In this document: positions 15,736-22,494 of the stretch, in pieces
Numbering within the stretch: the stretch's first letter is position 1
Layout of the letters: each line of letters starts with the position of its first letter
NCBI GenBank assembly: GCA_019241635.1
Contig: JAFAWR010000009.1
Coordinates: 1-51,669, forward strand
Source of the DNA: Solirubrobacterales bacterium
GTDB taxonomy: Bacteria > Actinomycetota > Thermoleophilia > Solirubrobacterales > Solirubrobacteraceae
Direction of reading: 5' to 3'
DNA length: 51,669 bases
The notes under the pieces: generated by a model
What the model was told of the DNA's origin: nothing
Seen by the model: only the letters and a program-made list of their open reading frames with translations
Database searches by the model: none
Program-made: the position numbers and the translations under genes

Positions 15736-16233
15736 CTAGACCCGGCTCAGGAGCAGCACGACCACCGCGCCCAGGGCCAGCGCGAGCAGCAGTCCGGCCA
15801 GGAGCCGGCCGGGTGCGACGACCATTGCCGGCGGCTCGTCGGAGATCAGCTCGCCCTGGAGGAGCACCTCGCGTGCCGTCGTGAGCGCCGCCTCGGGCAC
15901 GAGCACATCGCGGGGCCCGGCGGCCAGGAAGTCGGGCACATCGAAGCCGGCGCTCCGCCGCAGCAGGCTCGGGACGCCCTCCTCGAGCAGCAGCCCCTGG
16001 ATGAACTCCGCCTCGGCCTGGTTGCGCGCGCCGGCGACGCGCACCAGTCGCCCCTCGGTGAACTGCGGCTTTACCTTCCGGGCCCGCTGGTGGCGCTCAC
16101 CGACTGACTCGATCACGCCCTCGGCGCGAACCAGCGGCAACTTGCAGTCGGGACAGAAGCGCTCCGAGGTGGCGTAGGCCGAGCCGCAGGCGGGGCAGTG
16201 GAGCTCACCCTCTGCGGTGGGTGGCTCGGCCAT
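15736..16233 (-). CDS. Zinc-ribbon plus DUF2007 protein with C-terminal membrane anchor
   Basis: A 165-residue protein. An N-terminal zinc ribbon (CPACGSAYATSERFCPDC, residues 13-30) is followed by a DUF2007-like putative signal-transducing domain (RLVRVAGARNQAEAEFIQGLLLEEGVPSLLRR ... VPDFLAAGPRDVLVPE) and a C-terminal membrane segment (LLAGLLLALALGAVVVLLL). The start is 3 bp after the stop of the JAMM protease gene, so it is the last gene of the cysM operon. Function is unknown; a regulatory or adaptor role is inference. Confidence 0.85.
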   Translation of the reverse strand: MAEPPTAEGELHCPACGSAYATSERFCPDCKLPLVRAEGVIESVGERHQRARKVKPQFTEGRLVRVAGARNQAEAEFIQGLLLEEGVPSLLRRSAGFDVPDFLAAGPRDVLVPEAALTTAREVLLQGELISDEPPAMVVAPGRLLAGLLLALALGAVVVLLLSRV

Positions 16234-16236
16234 CGC

Positions 16237-16632
16237 TCATTCCACGACCAACTCGGCGTCCGAGACCTCTCCGTCGTCGATCCGCCAGGTCTGCACGTCG
16301 ACCTCGTCCCCGCTCAGGCCGACGATGATCCAGAGCACCCCGGGCCACAGCTTGGCGAAGTTGATGTCGGTCTGAGACGGCCGCGGCGCCGTGCGGGTGT
16401 GCGAGTGGTAGATCGCGCCGAGGTCGTGACCTGCGTCGTCGATCCGGCTGTGGAGCTGGAGCTGCTCCTCGGGGGCGATCCGGAAGCGCAACGGGCTCGC
16501 CTCGGCATTGACCGCGCGAAAGACCGCCACGGCCTGGCCGTCGCTCGAGGCGACCATCCCGCAGCACTCGTTGGGCGCCTCCTCCCGAGCATGCGCCACC
16601 ATCTCCTCGACCAGCTCCCGCGCGATCCGCAT
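16237..16632 (-). CDS. mec: JAMM/MPN metalloprotease, Mec-like (CysO-cysteine hydrolase)
   Basis: A 131-residue stand-alone MPN domain with all JAMM residues: Glu22 (NECCG), His76 and His78 (HSHTRTAPRPSQTD), Ser86 and Asp89. In Mycobacterium tuberculosis the homologue Mec releases cysteine from the CysO-cysteine adduct. Here it lies in one operon with cysM and close to cysO and moeZ, which supports the same role. It may also trim the five-residue tail of CysO, as QbsD does for QbsE in Pseudomonas; this is inference. It follows the second ferritin-like gene by 24 bp. Confidence 0.88.
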   Translation of the reverse strand: MRIARELVEEMVAHAREEAPNECCGMVASSDGQAVAVFRAVNAEASPLRFRIAPEEQLQLHSRIDDAGHDLGAIYHSHTRTAPRPSQTDINFAKLWPGVLWIIVGLSGDEVDVQTWRIDDGEVSDAELVVE

Positions 16633-16656
16633 AGCCGCGTCGAGCCTACCAGCCGT

Positions 16657-17256
16657 TCATTTCGACCCGTACACGTACGGCCACGGGACCGCCTTCACGT
16701 ACTGACCCGGATTGCGCAGACCGCTCAGCGACGTCCAATGCTGAGCCTCGCAGGCCATGATTTCGACGCTCAGGCGCTGCAGCCCGGGGCTGCGCAGGTC
16801 CTTCAGTGCCGTGAAATGGATGCCCTCGGCCACCGACTCGAGGTCGACGAGCAGCTTCAGGCACGCGTCCTGGGTGTGCAGGTCGCTCAGGCTGTCGGAA
16901 ACGTGGTACTTGGCCATCGTCGCGCTGGCCGTCTCTGGATCGAGCGGCCCGGTGGGGGCCGGGGCGCCCAGCGCCCTGAGTCGGGCCGCCAGCGCCTCAA
17001 CGTGTGAAATCTCGTGGCCGAGATGGGGCGCGATCACCCGCTGCAGGTCTCCGGCGAGCAGGCCGGTGGCAAATACACGGCGGTAGGCGAGCACCAACAC
17101 CCGCTCCACCGCAAGCGAGTTTCCCAGCAGTTCGGCGTCGCTGGGTGCCGGTGCGTCGGCCGACGCGGCTCCAGCGTCGAGCCCGGCCCCGGCCACCAAG
17201 CCGGCCGCGGCGAGCGCGCCCGCCATCAGCTGTCGTCGGGTCGCTACCGGGTCCAT
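16657..17256 (-). CDS. Tat-exported ferritin-like protein (downstream copy)
   Basis: A 199-residue protein with a twin-arginine signal (TRRQLMAGALAAAGLVAGAG, cleavage probably after SADA near residue 35) and a ferritin-like four-helix domain. Candidate metal ligands appear as spaced Glu/His residues: NSLAVERVLVLAYR, HLGHEISHVEALAARL, and IMACEAQHWTSLSG. Ferritin-like domains bind di-iron or act as scaffolds. The function of this secreted type is not established. It starts 6 bp after the upstream paralogue and precedes mec by 24 bp, an unexpected guest in a cysteine operon. Confidence 0.85.
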   Translation of the reverse strand: MDPVATRRQLMAGALAAAGLVAGAGLDAGAASADAPAPSDAELLGNSLAVERVLVLAYRRVFATGLLAGDLQRVIAPHLGHEISHVEALAARLRALGAPAPTGPLDPETASATMAKYHVSDSLSDLHTQDACLKLLVDLESVAEGIHFTALKDLRSPGLQRLSVEIMACEAQHWTSLSGLRNPGQYVKAVPWPYVYGSK

Positions 17257-17262
17257 GTCCCC

Positions 17263-17841
17263 TCACTCCTGGCCGGACACGAACGCCGATGGGATCGCCG
17301 GCTGCCCGAGCGCCGCTCGCACCACCGCCACGTGTTGGGCGTCGTTGGCCAGTATCGCGGCCACGGATTGCTTCACCGAGAAGGGCTCGAGACGCGGCAC
17401 CGCGTCGAGATAGGCGGTGAGCTGCGCGGCTTCAACCCGGTGGAGGAGCTCAAGCACCTCCCGGCTGCCCTGGGGCGGGCGACCGAGGTCGTAGCTCGGC
17501 GCCGGCTTGTTCGGTGTGCCGCCGGCCGCTTTGATCCAGCCGGCCAGCGCACCGGCGTGGGCCAGCTCATCGTTGAGGAACAGCTGCCCGGCCTTGACCA
17601 TGGCCGATGACAGCAAAGGAGTCCCGGCGGTATAGGCGACGATCGCCATGTGCTCGAGGTCGAGCAGGTGCTGGAGCAGCGCGACGTCAGTGTTGAGGAT
17701 CGGCTCGGAGTTCTGGACCTGGGCGCGAAGCGAGGTCTTGCCGCAACCGGCCGCCACCACCGCGCCGGCGAGGCCCACGCCCGCCGCGCGGAGCCACCCT
17801 CTCCGAGATGAGGCGTCGGGCTCCGAGGAGTCCCCGCTCAC
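17263..17841 (-). CDS. Tat-type lipoprotein with ferritin-like domain (upstream copy)
   Basis: A 192-residue protein with RRGWLRAAGVGLAGAVVAAGC at its N-terminus: a twin-arginine signal joined to a lipobox (VAAG-C), so it should be a Tat-exported lipoprotein. The ferritin-like domain has LLQHLLDLEHMAIVAYTAG, FLNDELAHAGALAGWI, VLELLHRVEAAQLTAYLD and ILANDAQHVAVVRAALG, giving the paired E/ExxH-like pattern of the fold. GTG at 17841 overlaps the cysM stop TGA as GTGA (a second GTG three bases earlier is also possible), so it is translationally coupled to cysM. Confidence 0.85.
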   Translation of the reverse strand: MSGDSSEPDASSRRGWLRAAGVGLAGAVVAAGCGKTSLRAQVQNSEPILNTDVALLQHLLDLEHMAIVAYTAGTPLLSSAMVKAGQLFLNDELAHAGALAGWIKAAGGTPNKPAPSYDLGRPPQGSREVLELLHRVEAAQLTAYLDAVPRLEPFSVKQSVAAILANDAQHVAVVRAALGQPAIPSAFVSGQE

Positions 17842-18809
17842 CACCAGACGGTGGAGTCCAGGTTCTCGATCTCCTCGAGCGGCCGCGTGTAGATGCCCGA
17901 CGACAGGTACTTCCAGCCGTCGTCGGCGACCAGGAACACGACGTTGCCCTCGTCGAGCTCGCCGGCGATGCGCACCGCGACCCGGGCGATCGCTCCCGAC
18001 GAGACGCCCACGAACAGGCCCTCCTCGTCGAGCAGCCGCCGGGTGAACACGATCGCGTCGCTGTTGGTCACGAAGATCTTGCGGTCGAGCAGCGAGAGGT
18101 CGATGATCGGCGGGATGAAGCCGTCCTCGAGCGAGCGCAGCCCCTGCACGGGCTCGCCCTGCATCGGCTCGGCGGCGACGATCTTGACCTGATCGCCGAG
18201 CTCCTCCTTGAGCCGGCGTCCGTTGCCCATCAGCGTCCCGCCCGTGCCCAGTCCGGCGACGAAGGCGGAGACCTCGTCGAGCTCCTCGAGGATCTCGAGC
18301 GCGGTCCCGTTGTAGTGGGCCAGCGGGTTGGCCTGGTTGCCGTACTGATACGGCATGTAGTACGAGGCGTCCTTCTCGGCCATGTCCAGGGCCAGCTCGA
18401 CCGCGCCGTTCGAGCCCTTGCTCCCCTCGGAGTAGACGATCTCGGCGCCATACATGCGGAGCAGCTCGGTGCGCTCGCGGGTCACGTTCTCGGGCATGAC
18501 CACCTTGAGGGGATAGCCCTTGCGGCTGCAGATCATGGCCAGCGAGATGCCGGTGTTCCCCGACGTCGGCTCGAGGATGGTCTGGCCGGGACGGATCAGG
18601 CCCTTCTCCTCGGCGTCCTCGATCATCGCGCGCGCCACCCGGTCCTTCACCGAGCCGGTCGGATTGCGGGACTCGAGCTTGGCCCACAGCCGGACCCCCG
18701 GCTTGGGGCTCAGGCGCTTGAGCTCGACCAGCGGGGTGTGGCCGATCGCCTGAACGATGTCGCCGTAGCGACCCCCGCAGGGCTTGTTCTCGAGGCGCTC
18801 CGCGGCCAT
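17838..18809 (-). CDS. cysM: Cysteine synthase, CysM-type (PLP enzyme)
   Basis: A 323-residue fold-type II PLP enzyme. The PLP lysine is in NPTGSVKDRVA (about residue 54), the substrate loop is PTSGNTGISLA, and the PLP-phosphate cradle is GLGTGGTLMG; SSGA near residue 273 binds the pyridine nitrogen. Mtb CysM uses O-phosphoserine and CysO-thiocarboxylate as sulfur donor; the C-terminal end (LDSTVWW) resembles actinobacterial CysM. The neighbouring mec, cysO and moeZ genes support this donor over free sulfide. A -10 box 10 nt before the ATG suggests a leaderless transcript. First gene of the operon cysM, ferritin-like x2, mec, DUF2007. Confidence 0.93.
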   Translation of the reverse strand: MAAERLENKPCGGRYGDIVQAIGHTPLVELKRLSPKPGVRLWAKLESRNPTGSVKDRVARAMIEDAEEKGLIRPGQTILEPTSGNTGISLAMICSRKGYPLKVVMPENVTRERTELLRMYGAEIVYSEGSKGSNGAVELALDMAEKDASYYMPYQYGNQANPLAHYNGTALEILEELDEVSAFVAGLGTGGTLMGNGRRLKEELGDQVKIVAAEPMQGEPVQGLRSLEDGFIPPIIDLSLLDRKIFVTNSDAIVFTRRLLDEEGLFVGVSSGAIARVAVRIAGELDEGNVVFLVADDGWKYLSSGIYTRPLEEIENLDSTVWW

Positions 18810-18811
18810 TG

Positions 18812-18830
18812 CTTCACGAAGTATAGCGAG
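18812..18830 (-). promoter_or_regulatory. cysM promoter, 19-bp element shared with moeZ
   Basis: On the minus strand this reads CTCGCTATACT, three variable bases, then TGAAG. Sixteen of 19 positions match the moeZ promoter at 22467-22485. TATACT (18820-18825) is the -10 hexamer; the start ATG is 10 nt beyond it. Confidence 0.65.
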
Positions 18831-18875
18831 GCGGGCCGGGTGGGAGTGGCCCCATTCCGGCCCGCCGCGGCGGGT

Positions 18876-19490
18876 CTACCCCCAGGTCGGGGACGGGCTC
18901 GTCGAGGTCGACGTGGTCGGCATCGGGGCCGGCTGGCTCGACTTCGTCGATGCACTCGCGGCCTTCACGATGTGCCAGATCGAGCCAAACGTCTTGAGCT
19001 CGTCACCGGTCGCCTCGTGCTTGTTCTTGGCGGTGATGTCGGGCGTGAAGTAGTACAGCGGCTGCCCGTTCAGGGTCAGCTGGGTCACGCCGTGGTTCTT
19101 GAACGTCCCGAGCTTTCCGCTGATGCCGGATTGCTTGCTCACCGCACCGCTCCCGGACGGCGACACCGGCGGCCAGAACGCCCAGCAGTTCGTGCTCTGG
19201 CTGGTCGTCTTCTTGCAGATGATGTGGTGGGTGGTCTCACCCTGGAAGGTGTAGACCGCGAAGCCGGACGGTCCGACCGCCACCGCCTCGTTCACATTGA
19301 CCGCCTTCACCCGGAAGGCCTTGGTGGGGGTGTTGGTGACCTGCACGTTCTTGGTCACCCTGAGCGTGAACGACTTGGCGGCCGCCATCCCGGCCACCGC
19401 GATCACGATGATGGCCGCGGCGCCCCCGATCGCCGCGGCGGACGACCGGCGCCTGTGGCTGGCGACGGCCTTGACGAGTCGGTTGAGCAT
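18876..19490 (-). CDS. Secreted COG4315-type repeat protein (Lipoprotein_15 family)
   Basis: A 204-residue exported protein. An N-terminal membrane/signal segment (AAIGGAAAIIVIAVAGMAAA) is followed by two copies of the Yx(F/W)-type repeat: FAVYTFQGET with CKKTTSQSTNCWAFWPP, and QPLYYFTPDITAKNKHEATGDEL with WHIV. This matches the secreted repeat of unknown function annotated as Lipoprotein_15. The tail is Ser/Thr/Pro-rich. ATG 19490 is preferred over an earlier in-frame codon because GGGAG lies about 11 nt upstream. Function is unknown; no lipobox Cys is visible here. It is not closely linked to the cysM operon (66-bp gap). Confidence 0.85.
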   Translation of the reverse strand: MLNRLVKAVASHRRRSSAAAIGGAAAIIVIAVAGMAAAKSFTLRVTKNVQVTNTPTKAFRVKAVNVNEAVAVGPSGFAVYTFQGETTHHIICKKTTSQSTNCWAFWPPVSPSGSGAVSKQSGISGKLGTFKNHGVTQLTLNGQPLYYFTPDITAKNKHEATGDELKTFGSIWHIVKAASASTKSSQPAPMPTTSTSTSPSPTWG

Positions 19491-19544
19491 CGCTCTGACT
19501 CCCTTCGATTGTGGAGAGTGGGTCCCGGCCACTACGCAAAGGGA

Positions 19545-19577
19545 CGCCCGGCGGGGCCTAAGCCTTCCCGCCGGGCG
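19545..19577 (-). terminator. GC-rich hairpin upstream of the COG4315 gene
   Basis: An 11-bp perfect stem (19545-19555 with 19567-19577) and an 11-nt loop between the stop of the small basic protein (19611) and the start of the COG4315 gene. On the minus strand it is followed by TCCCTTTGC, a weak T-run, so it may be a terminator or attenuator. Confidence 0.55.
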
Positions 19578-19610
19578 ATCAGGGGCCAGCGATGTAGTTG
19601 TGGTGGTGGC

Positions 19611-19793
19611 TCAGGCGTGGCTGATCCGCCGGCGCACGCCGAGGGCACCGAGGCGGCGGCGCTGTGGGCGCGTGCGCCCGCGGGGCCGCTCGTATTCGCT
19701 CGCCTCGGCCGCGGCCTGTTTAAGCAGCCGGCGCGTCGCGGCGTAGCGAAGCCATTCGTCGTGGTTCACGCGGAGCATCTGCTGTGAGTACAT
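19611..19793 (-). CDS. Small basic protein, unknown
   Basis: A 60-residue frame beginning MYSQQMLRVNHDEWLRYAATR and ending in an arginine-rich region. An AGGAGA Shine-Dalgarno sequence lies about 12 nt before the ATG, and a hairpin follows the stop. No family is recognised. The amino-terminal half looks like a real amphipathic helix; the Arg-rich end could be partly compositional. It may be a small nucleic-acid-binding protein, but nothing proves that. Confidence 0.5.
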   Translation of the reverse strand: MYSQQMLRVNHDEWLRYAATRRLLKQAAAEASEYERPRGRTRPQRRRLGALGVRRRISHA

Positions 19794-19937
19794 GAGGGGG
19801 GGTTCTCCTGGGGGACTTGGGGATCGGACTGGTGAGGGGGATTGGACCGGTGAGCGCTCGGGCGGTTGCGGTTTCAGGGGTTGAGACCGTCGGTGCCCGC
19901 GGATCTCATCGCTCCCCCGGCCAGGTTCAAATAGATG

Positions 19938-19943
19938 TAGCGT
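19938..19943 (+). promoter_or_regulatory. -10 box (TAGCGT) inside a small inverted repeat
   Basis: TAGCGT lies 8 nt before the ATG at 19952. The sequence TAGC-GTGCA-GCTA (19938-19950) is an inverted repeat overlapping the -10 box, so the ArsR-type regulator may bind its own promoter. Confidence 0.45.
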
Positions 19944-19951
19944 GCAGCTAA

Positions 19952-20959
19952 ATGGTCAGGTTCGAGCTCGGCGTCGAGGACCTTGCCCGCACCCGCTTCG
20001 GGATCTCGCCGCTGGCCGAGACGGTGCGCAGCCTGCGAGCCCTCTCAGACCCGAGCCGGCACACGCTGTATCTGCCGTGGCTGCGCTCGATCCGGCGCGA
20101 CCTCGACGGGCTCGACCTCGACCTGCTGCTCGCGCTCGTCGGTCCTCCGCGCGGCGGCGAGCGCTTCGTGAGCGCGGCCAGCCAGGCGCTTCCGGATTTC
20201 CTCACGCCGGTTCCCGACCGGTTCATCGCTCGCTTCGACGAGGAGCTCGAGCGAGCGAGCGCGACGACGACGGAGACCGCGCGCCGACATCTGCTGGCCA
20301 CCCACGCGCCGGACCCCGTGCCCGGGCCTCTCGTCGCGGTCATGGGTCCCGCTGAGCGCCCCGTGCGCTCGCTGGTGGGGAGCATCTGCGACGCGCTCGA
20401 GCGTTACCACGAGCTCGCGCTGGCGCCCACGTGGCCTGACATGCGGCTCGTGCTCGAGGCCGACACCACGTACCGGGCGCGTCAGCTGGCCGTCGGCGGG
20501 GCGCGCCAGCTGTTCGCCGACATGCATCCCAACCTGCGCTGGCACGACGGAGCGCTGGACATCGACGAGATGATCAGCGAGCACACGGTCGCCGCGAACG
20601 GTCGCGGCCTCCTGCTGATGCCGTCGATCTTCGCGGTCAAGCCGGTGCCCCCGATGCTGGCCGACGAGGCGCCGTCGCTCGCCTATCCCAGCCGCGGGAT
20701 CGGCACCCTCTGGGCCCCGCCGCCGCCCCGGCCGGCCGCTGCCCTCGCGTCGCTGATCGGCGCCCCGCGGGCCCAGCTGCTCGACATGCTGGCCGAGCCG
20801 CTGCCGACGATCGAGATCGCCCGGCGCCTGCGGGTCACGCCAAGCGCGGTCTCACAGCACCTCAAGGTGCTGTACACGGGCGGGCTGGTCACTCGCGCCC
20901 GCGACGGGCGACAGGTGCTCTACCGCCGCACCGGGCTCGGCGATCAGCTCGCCGGGTGA
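19952..20959 (+). CDS. ArsR-family winged-helix regulator with DUF5937-type N-terminal domain
   Basis: A 335-residue regulator. The first 240 residues are the DUF5937-like region (VRFELGVEDLARTRFGISPLAETVRSLRAL), and the C-terminus is an ArsR/HTH_20 winged helix (LPTIEIARRLRVTPSAVSQHLKVLYTGGLVTRARDGRQVLYRRT). No CxC metal motif is visible. Members of this type often sit beside transporter genes; none is adjacent here. A TAGCGT -10 box 8 nt before the ATG, inside a short inverted repeat, suggests autoregulation and a leaderless transcript. The gene is convergent with cysO, and their last 16 bp overlap. Confidence 0.9.
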   Translation: MVRFELGVEDLARTRFGISPLAETVRSLRALSDPSRHTLYLPWLRSIRRDLDGLDLDLLLALVGPPRGGERFVSAASQALPDFLTPVPDRFIARFDEELERASATTTETARRHLLATHAPDPVPGPLVAVMGPAERPVRSLVGSICDALERYHELALAPTWPDMRLVLEADTTYRARQLAVGGARQLFADMHPNLRWHDGALDIDEMISEHTVAANGRGLLLMPSIFAVKPVPPMLADEAPSLAYPSRGIGTLWAPPPPRPAAALASLIGAPRAQLLDMLAEPLPTIEIARRLRVTPSAVSQHLKVLYTGGLVTRARDGRQVLYRRTGLGDQLAG

Positions 20960-21231
20960 GCGCCGCCGGCCATGGCCGGCAGTATTACGAGCGTGTCGCC
21001 CTCTCCGACGTTCGTGTCGAGCCCGTCGAGGACCCGCACGTCTTCGTCGTTCAGGTAGACGTTCACGTAGCGGTTCAGACCGCCGTCAGCCGAGAACAGC
21101 TGGGACTGGGTGTCGGGATGGGCCTCGGCGACCGAGCGCAGGATCTCGCCGACCGAGGACCCGGAGGCGCTCAGCTCCTTCTCGCCGCCGACCGCGGCTC
21201 GCAGCACGGGTGGGATTCGAATCGTCGCCAT
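20944..21231 (-). CDS. cysO: CysO/MoaD-family sulfur carrier protein with a 5-residue C-terminal tail
   Basis: A 95-residue ubiquitin-fold protein close to Mtb CysO: ATIRIPPVLRAAVGG, then YVNVYLNDEDVRVLDGLDTNV and DGDTLVILPAMAGG-like GEGDTLVILPAMAGG. In CysO the C-terminal Gly-Gly is adenylated by MoeZ and turned into a thiocarboxylate that CysM uses. Here the Gly-Gly (residues 89-90) is followed by AHPAS, so maturation would be needed. The JAMM protease 4 kb away is the obvious candidate. The tail codons lie almost exactly in the 16-bp overlap with the convergent ArsR gene. It follows moeZ by 17 bp on the same strand. Confidence 0.93.
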   Translation of the reverse strand: MATIRIPPVLRAAVGGEKELSASGSSVGEILRSVAEAHPDTQSQLFSADGGLNRYVNVYLNDEDVRVLDGLDTNVGEGDTLVILPAMAGGAHPAS

Positions 21232-21248
21232 TCTCGACACGGGGAACC

Positions 21249-22430
21249 CTAGTGGGCGCCGGCGCAGAACGCCTCGTAGTCGGGGAAGACCCCGAGCTCC
21301 TCGTCGGAGATCTCCTCGGGATGGCGCGAGCAGATCGGGCAGTCCGGATCGCGCCGGACCTTGACCTCGGTGGCCGTCGCGGCCAGCGCGTCGTACATGA
21401 GCAGGCGGCCGATCAGCGGGTCGCCCTCGCCGAGGATCAGCTTGATCACCTCGGTGGCCTGGAGCAGGCCCATCGTGCCGGGCAGGACGCCGAGCACGCC
21501 GTTGGCGCCGCACGAGGGCGCCAGCTCGGCCGGCGGCGGCACCGGGAACAGGCAGCGGTAGCACGGCCCGTCGTAGGGCTTGAACACCGACAGCTGACCC
21601 TCGAAGCCGAGAATCGCCGCCGACACGACCGGGATGCCCAGCCGCACCGACGCATCGTTGAGCAGGTAGCGGGTGGGGAAGTTGTCCAGGCCGTCGACGA
21701 TCACGTCGTAGCCCTTGATGATCTCCACGATGTTCTCGGCGCCGAGCCGGACCGGGTACTTCTCGACCTTGACGTCCGGGTTGAGCGCGGTGATCGTCTG
21801 CTCGGCCGAGTCGACCTTGGGCACGCCGATCCGCTCGCTCGAGTGGATCACCTGGCGCTGCAGGTTCGACAGGTCGACCTGGTCGTTGTCGACGATCCCG
21901 AGCGTGCCGACGCCGGCGGCGGCCAGGTACAGGGCGGCCGGGGAACCCAGGCCGCCGGCGCCCAGCAGCAGGACCTTCGCGTCGAGCAGCTTCTGCTGTC
22001 CGTCGGGGCCGACCTCGGGAAGCAGCAGGTGGCGGGAGTAACGCTCGCGCTGCTCGGCGGTCAGCGTGCGAGGCGTCTCGACCTCGTAACCGCGATCCTT
22101 CCAGAGCGTGAAGCCACCGGTCATCGACTCGACGTGCTCATAGCCCAGATCCTCGATCAGCGTCCGGGCCGCCCAGGCCGAGCGATTCCCCGACGCGCAG
22201 TACAGGACGACGTGCTTCTCGCGATCGGGGACCGCGCCCTCGATCCGCGACTCGAGATAGCTCTTGGGGACGTGGATCGCACCGGGGATGTGCCCGGCGC
22301 CCCACTCTTCGGGCTCGCGAACGTCGACGATGACCGCGCCGTTGCCGACCTGCTCGCGCACGGCGGCCGGATCGACCTCGTCGATCCTGCTCTTGATGTT
22401 GCGGAGAACTTCGGCTCCGGACGGGCTCAT
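21249..22430 (-). CDS. moeZ: Rhodanese-ThiF fusion, CysO adenylyltransferase/sulfurtransferase (MoeZ-like)
   Basis: A 393-residue protein. Residues 15-115 are a rhodanese domain with the persulfide cysteine Cys78 (YCASGNRS). Residues 125-390 are a ThiF/MoeB E1-like domain: GAGGLGSP (ATP), DNDQVDLSNLQRQ, the catalytic Cys307 in SCGANGVLG, and zinc cysteines Cys290/293 and Cys364/367. It should adenylate the CysO C-terminus and load sulfur on it. Mtb MoeZ has the same domains in the opposite order. The ATG at 22430 has a GAGGAG ribosome site and a leader of about 38 nt behind the shared promoter element. It forms an operon with cysO and is divergent from the acyl-CoA synthetase. Confidence 0.93.
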   Translation of the reverse strand: MSPSGAEVLRNIKSRIDEVDPAAVREQVGNGAVIVDVREPEEWGAGHIPGAIHVPKSYLESRIEGAVPDREKHVVLYCASGNRSAWAARTLIEDLGYEHVESMTGGFTLWKDRGYEVETPRTLTAEQRERYSRHLLLPEVGPDGQQKLLDAKVLLLGAGGLGSPAALYLAAAGVGTLGIVDNDQVDLSNLQRQVIHSSERIGVPKVDSAEQTITALNPDVKVEKYPVRLGAENIVEIIKGYDVIVDGLDNFPTRYLLNDASVRLGIPVVSAAILGFEGQLSVFKPYDGPCYRCLFPVPPPAELAPSCGANGVLGVLPGTMGLLQATEVIKLILGEGDPLIGRLLMYDALAATATEVKVRRDPDCPICSRHPEEISDEELGVFPDYEAFCAGAH

Positions 22431-22466
22431 CAGGAAAAACTCCTCAAATGCGGTAGAGATTCAATA

Positions 22467-22485
22467 CTTCAGAGAGTATAGCGAG
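22467..22485 (-). promoter_or_regulatory. moeZ promoter, 19-bp element shared with cysM
   Basis: Minus-strand CTCGCTATACT, three variable bases, TGAAG, matching the cysM promoter at 16 of 19 positions. TATACT at 22475-22480 is the -10. The plus strand here reads TATAGC, a possible weak -10 for the divergent acyl-CoA synthetase gene starting at 22495. Confidence 0.65.
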
Positions 22486-22494
22486 CGATCAGCG

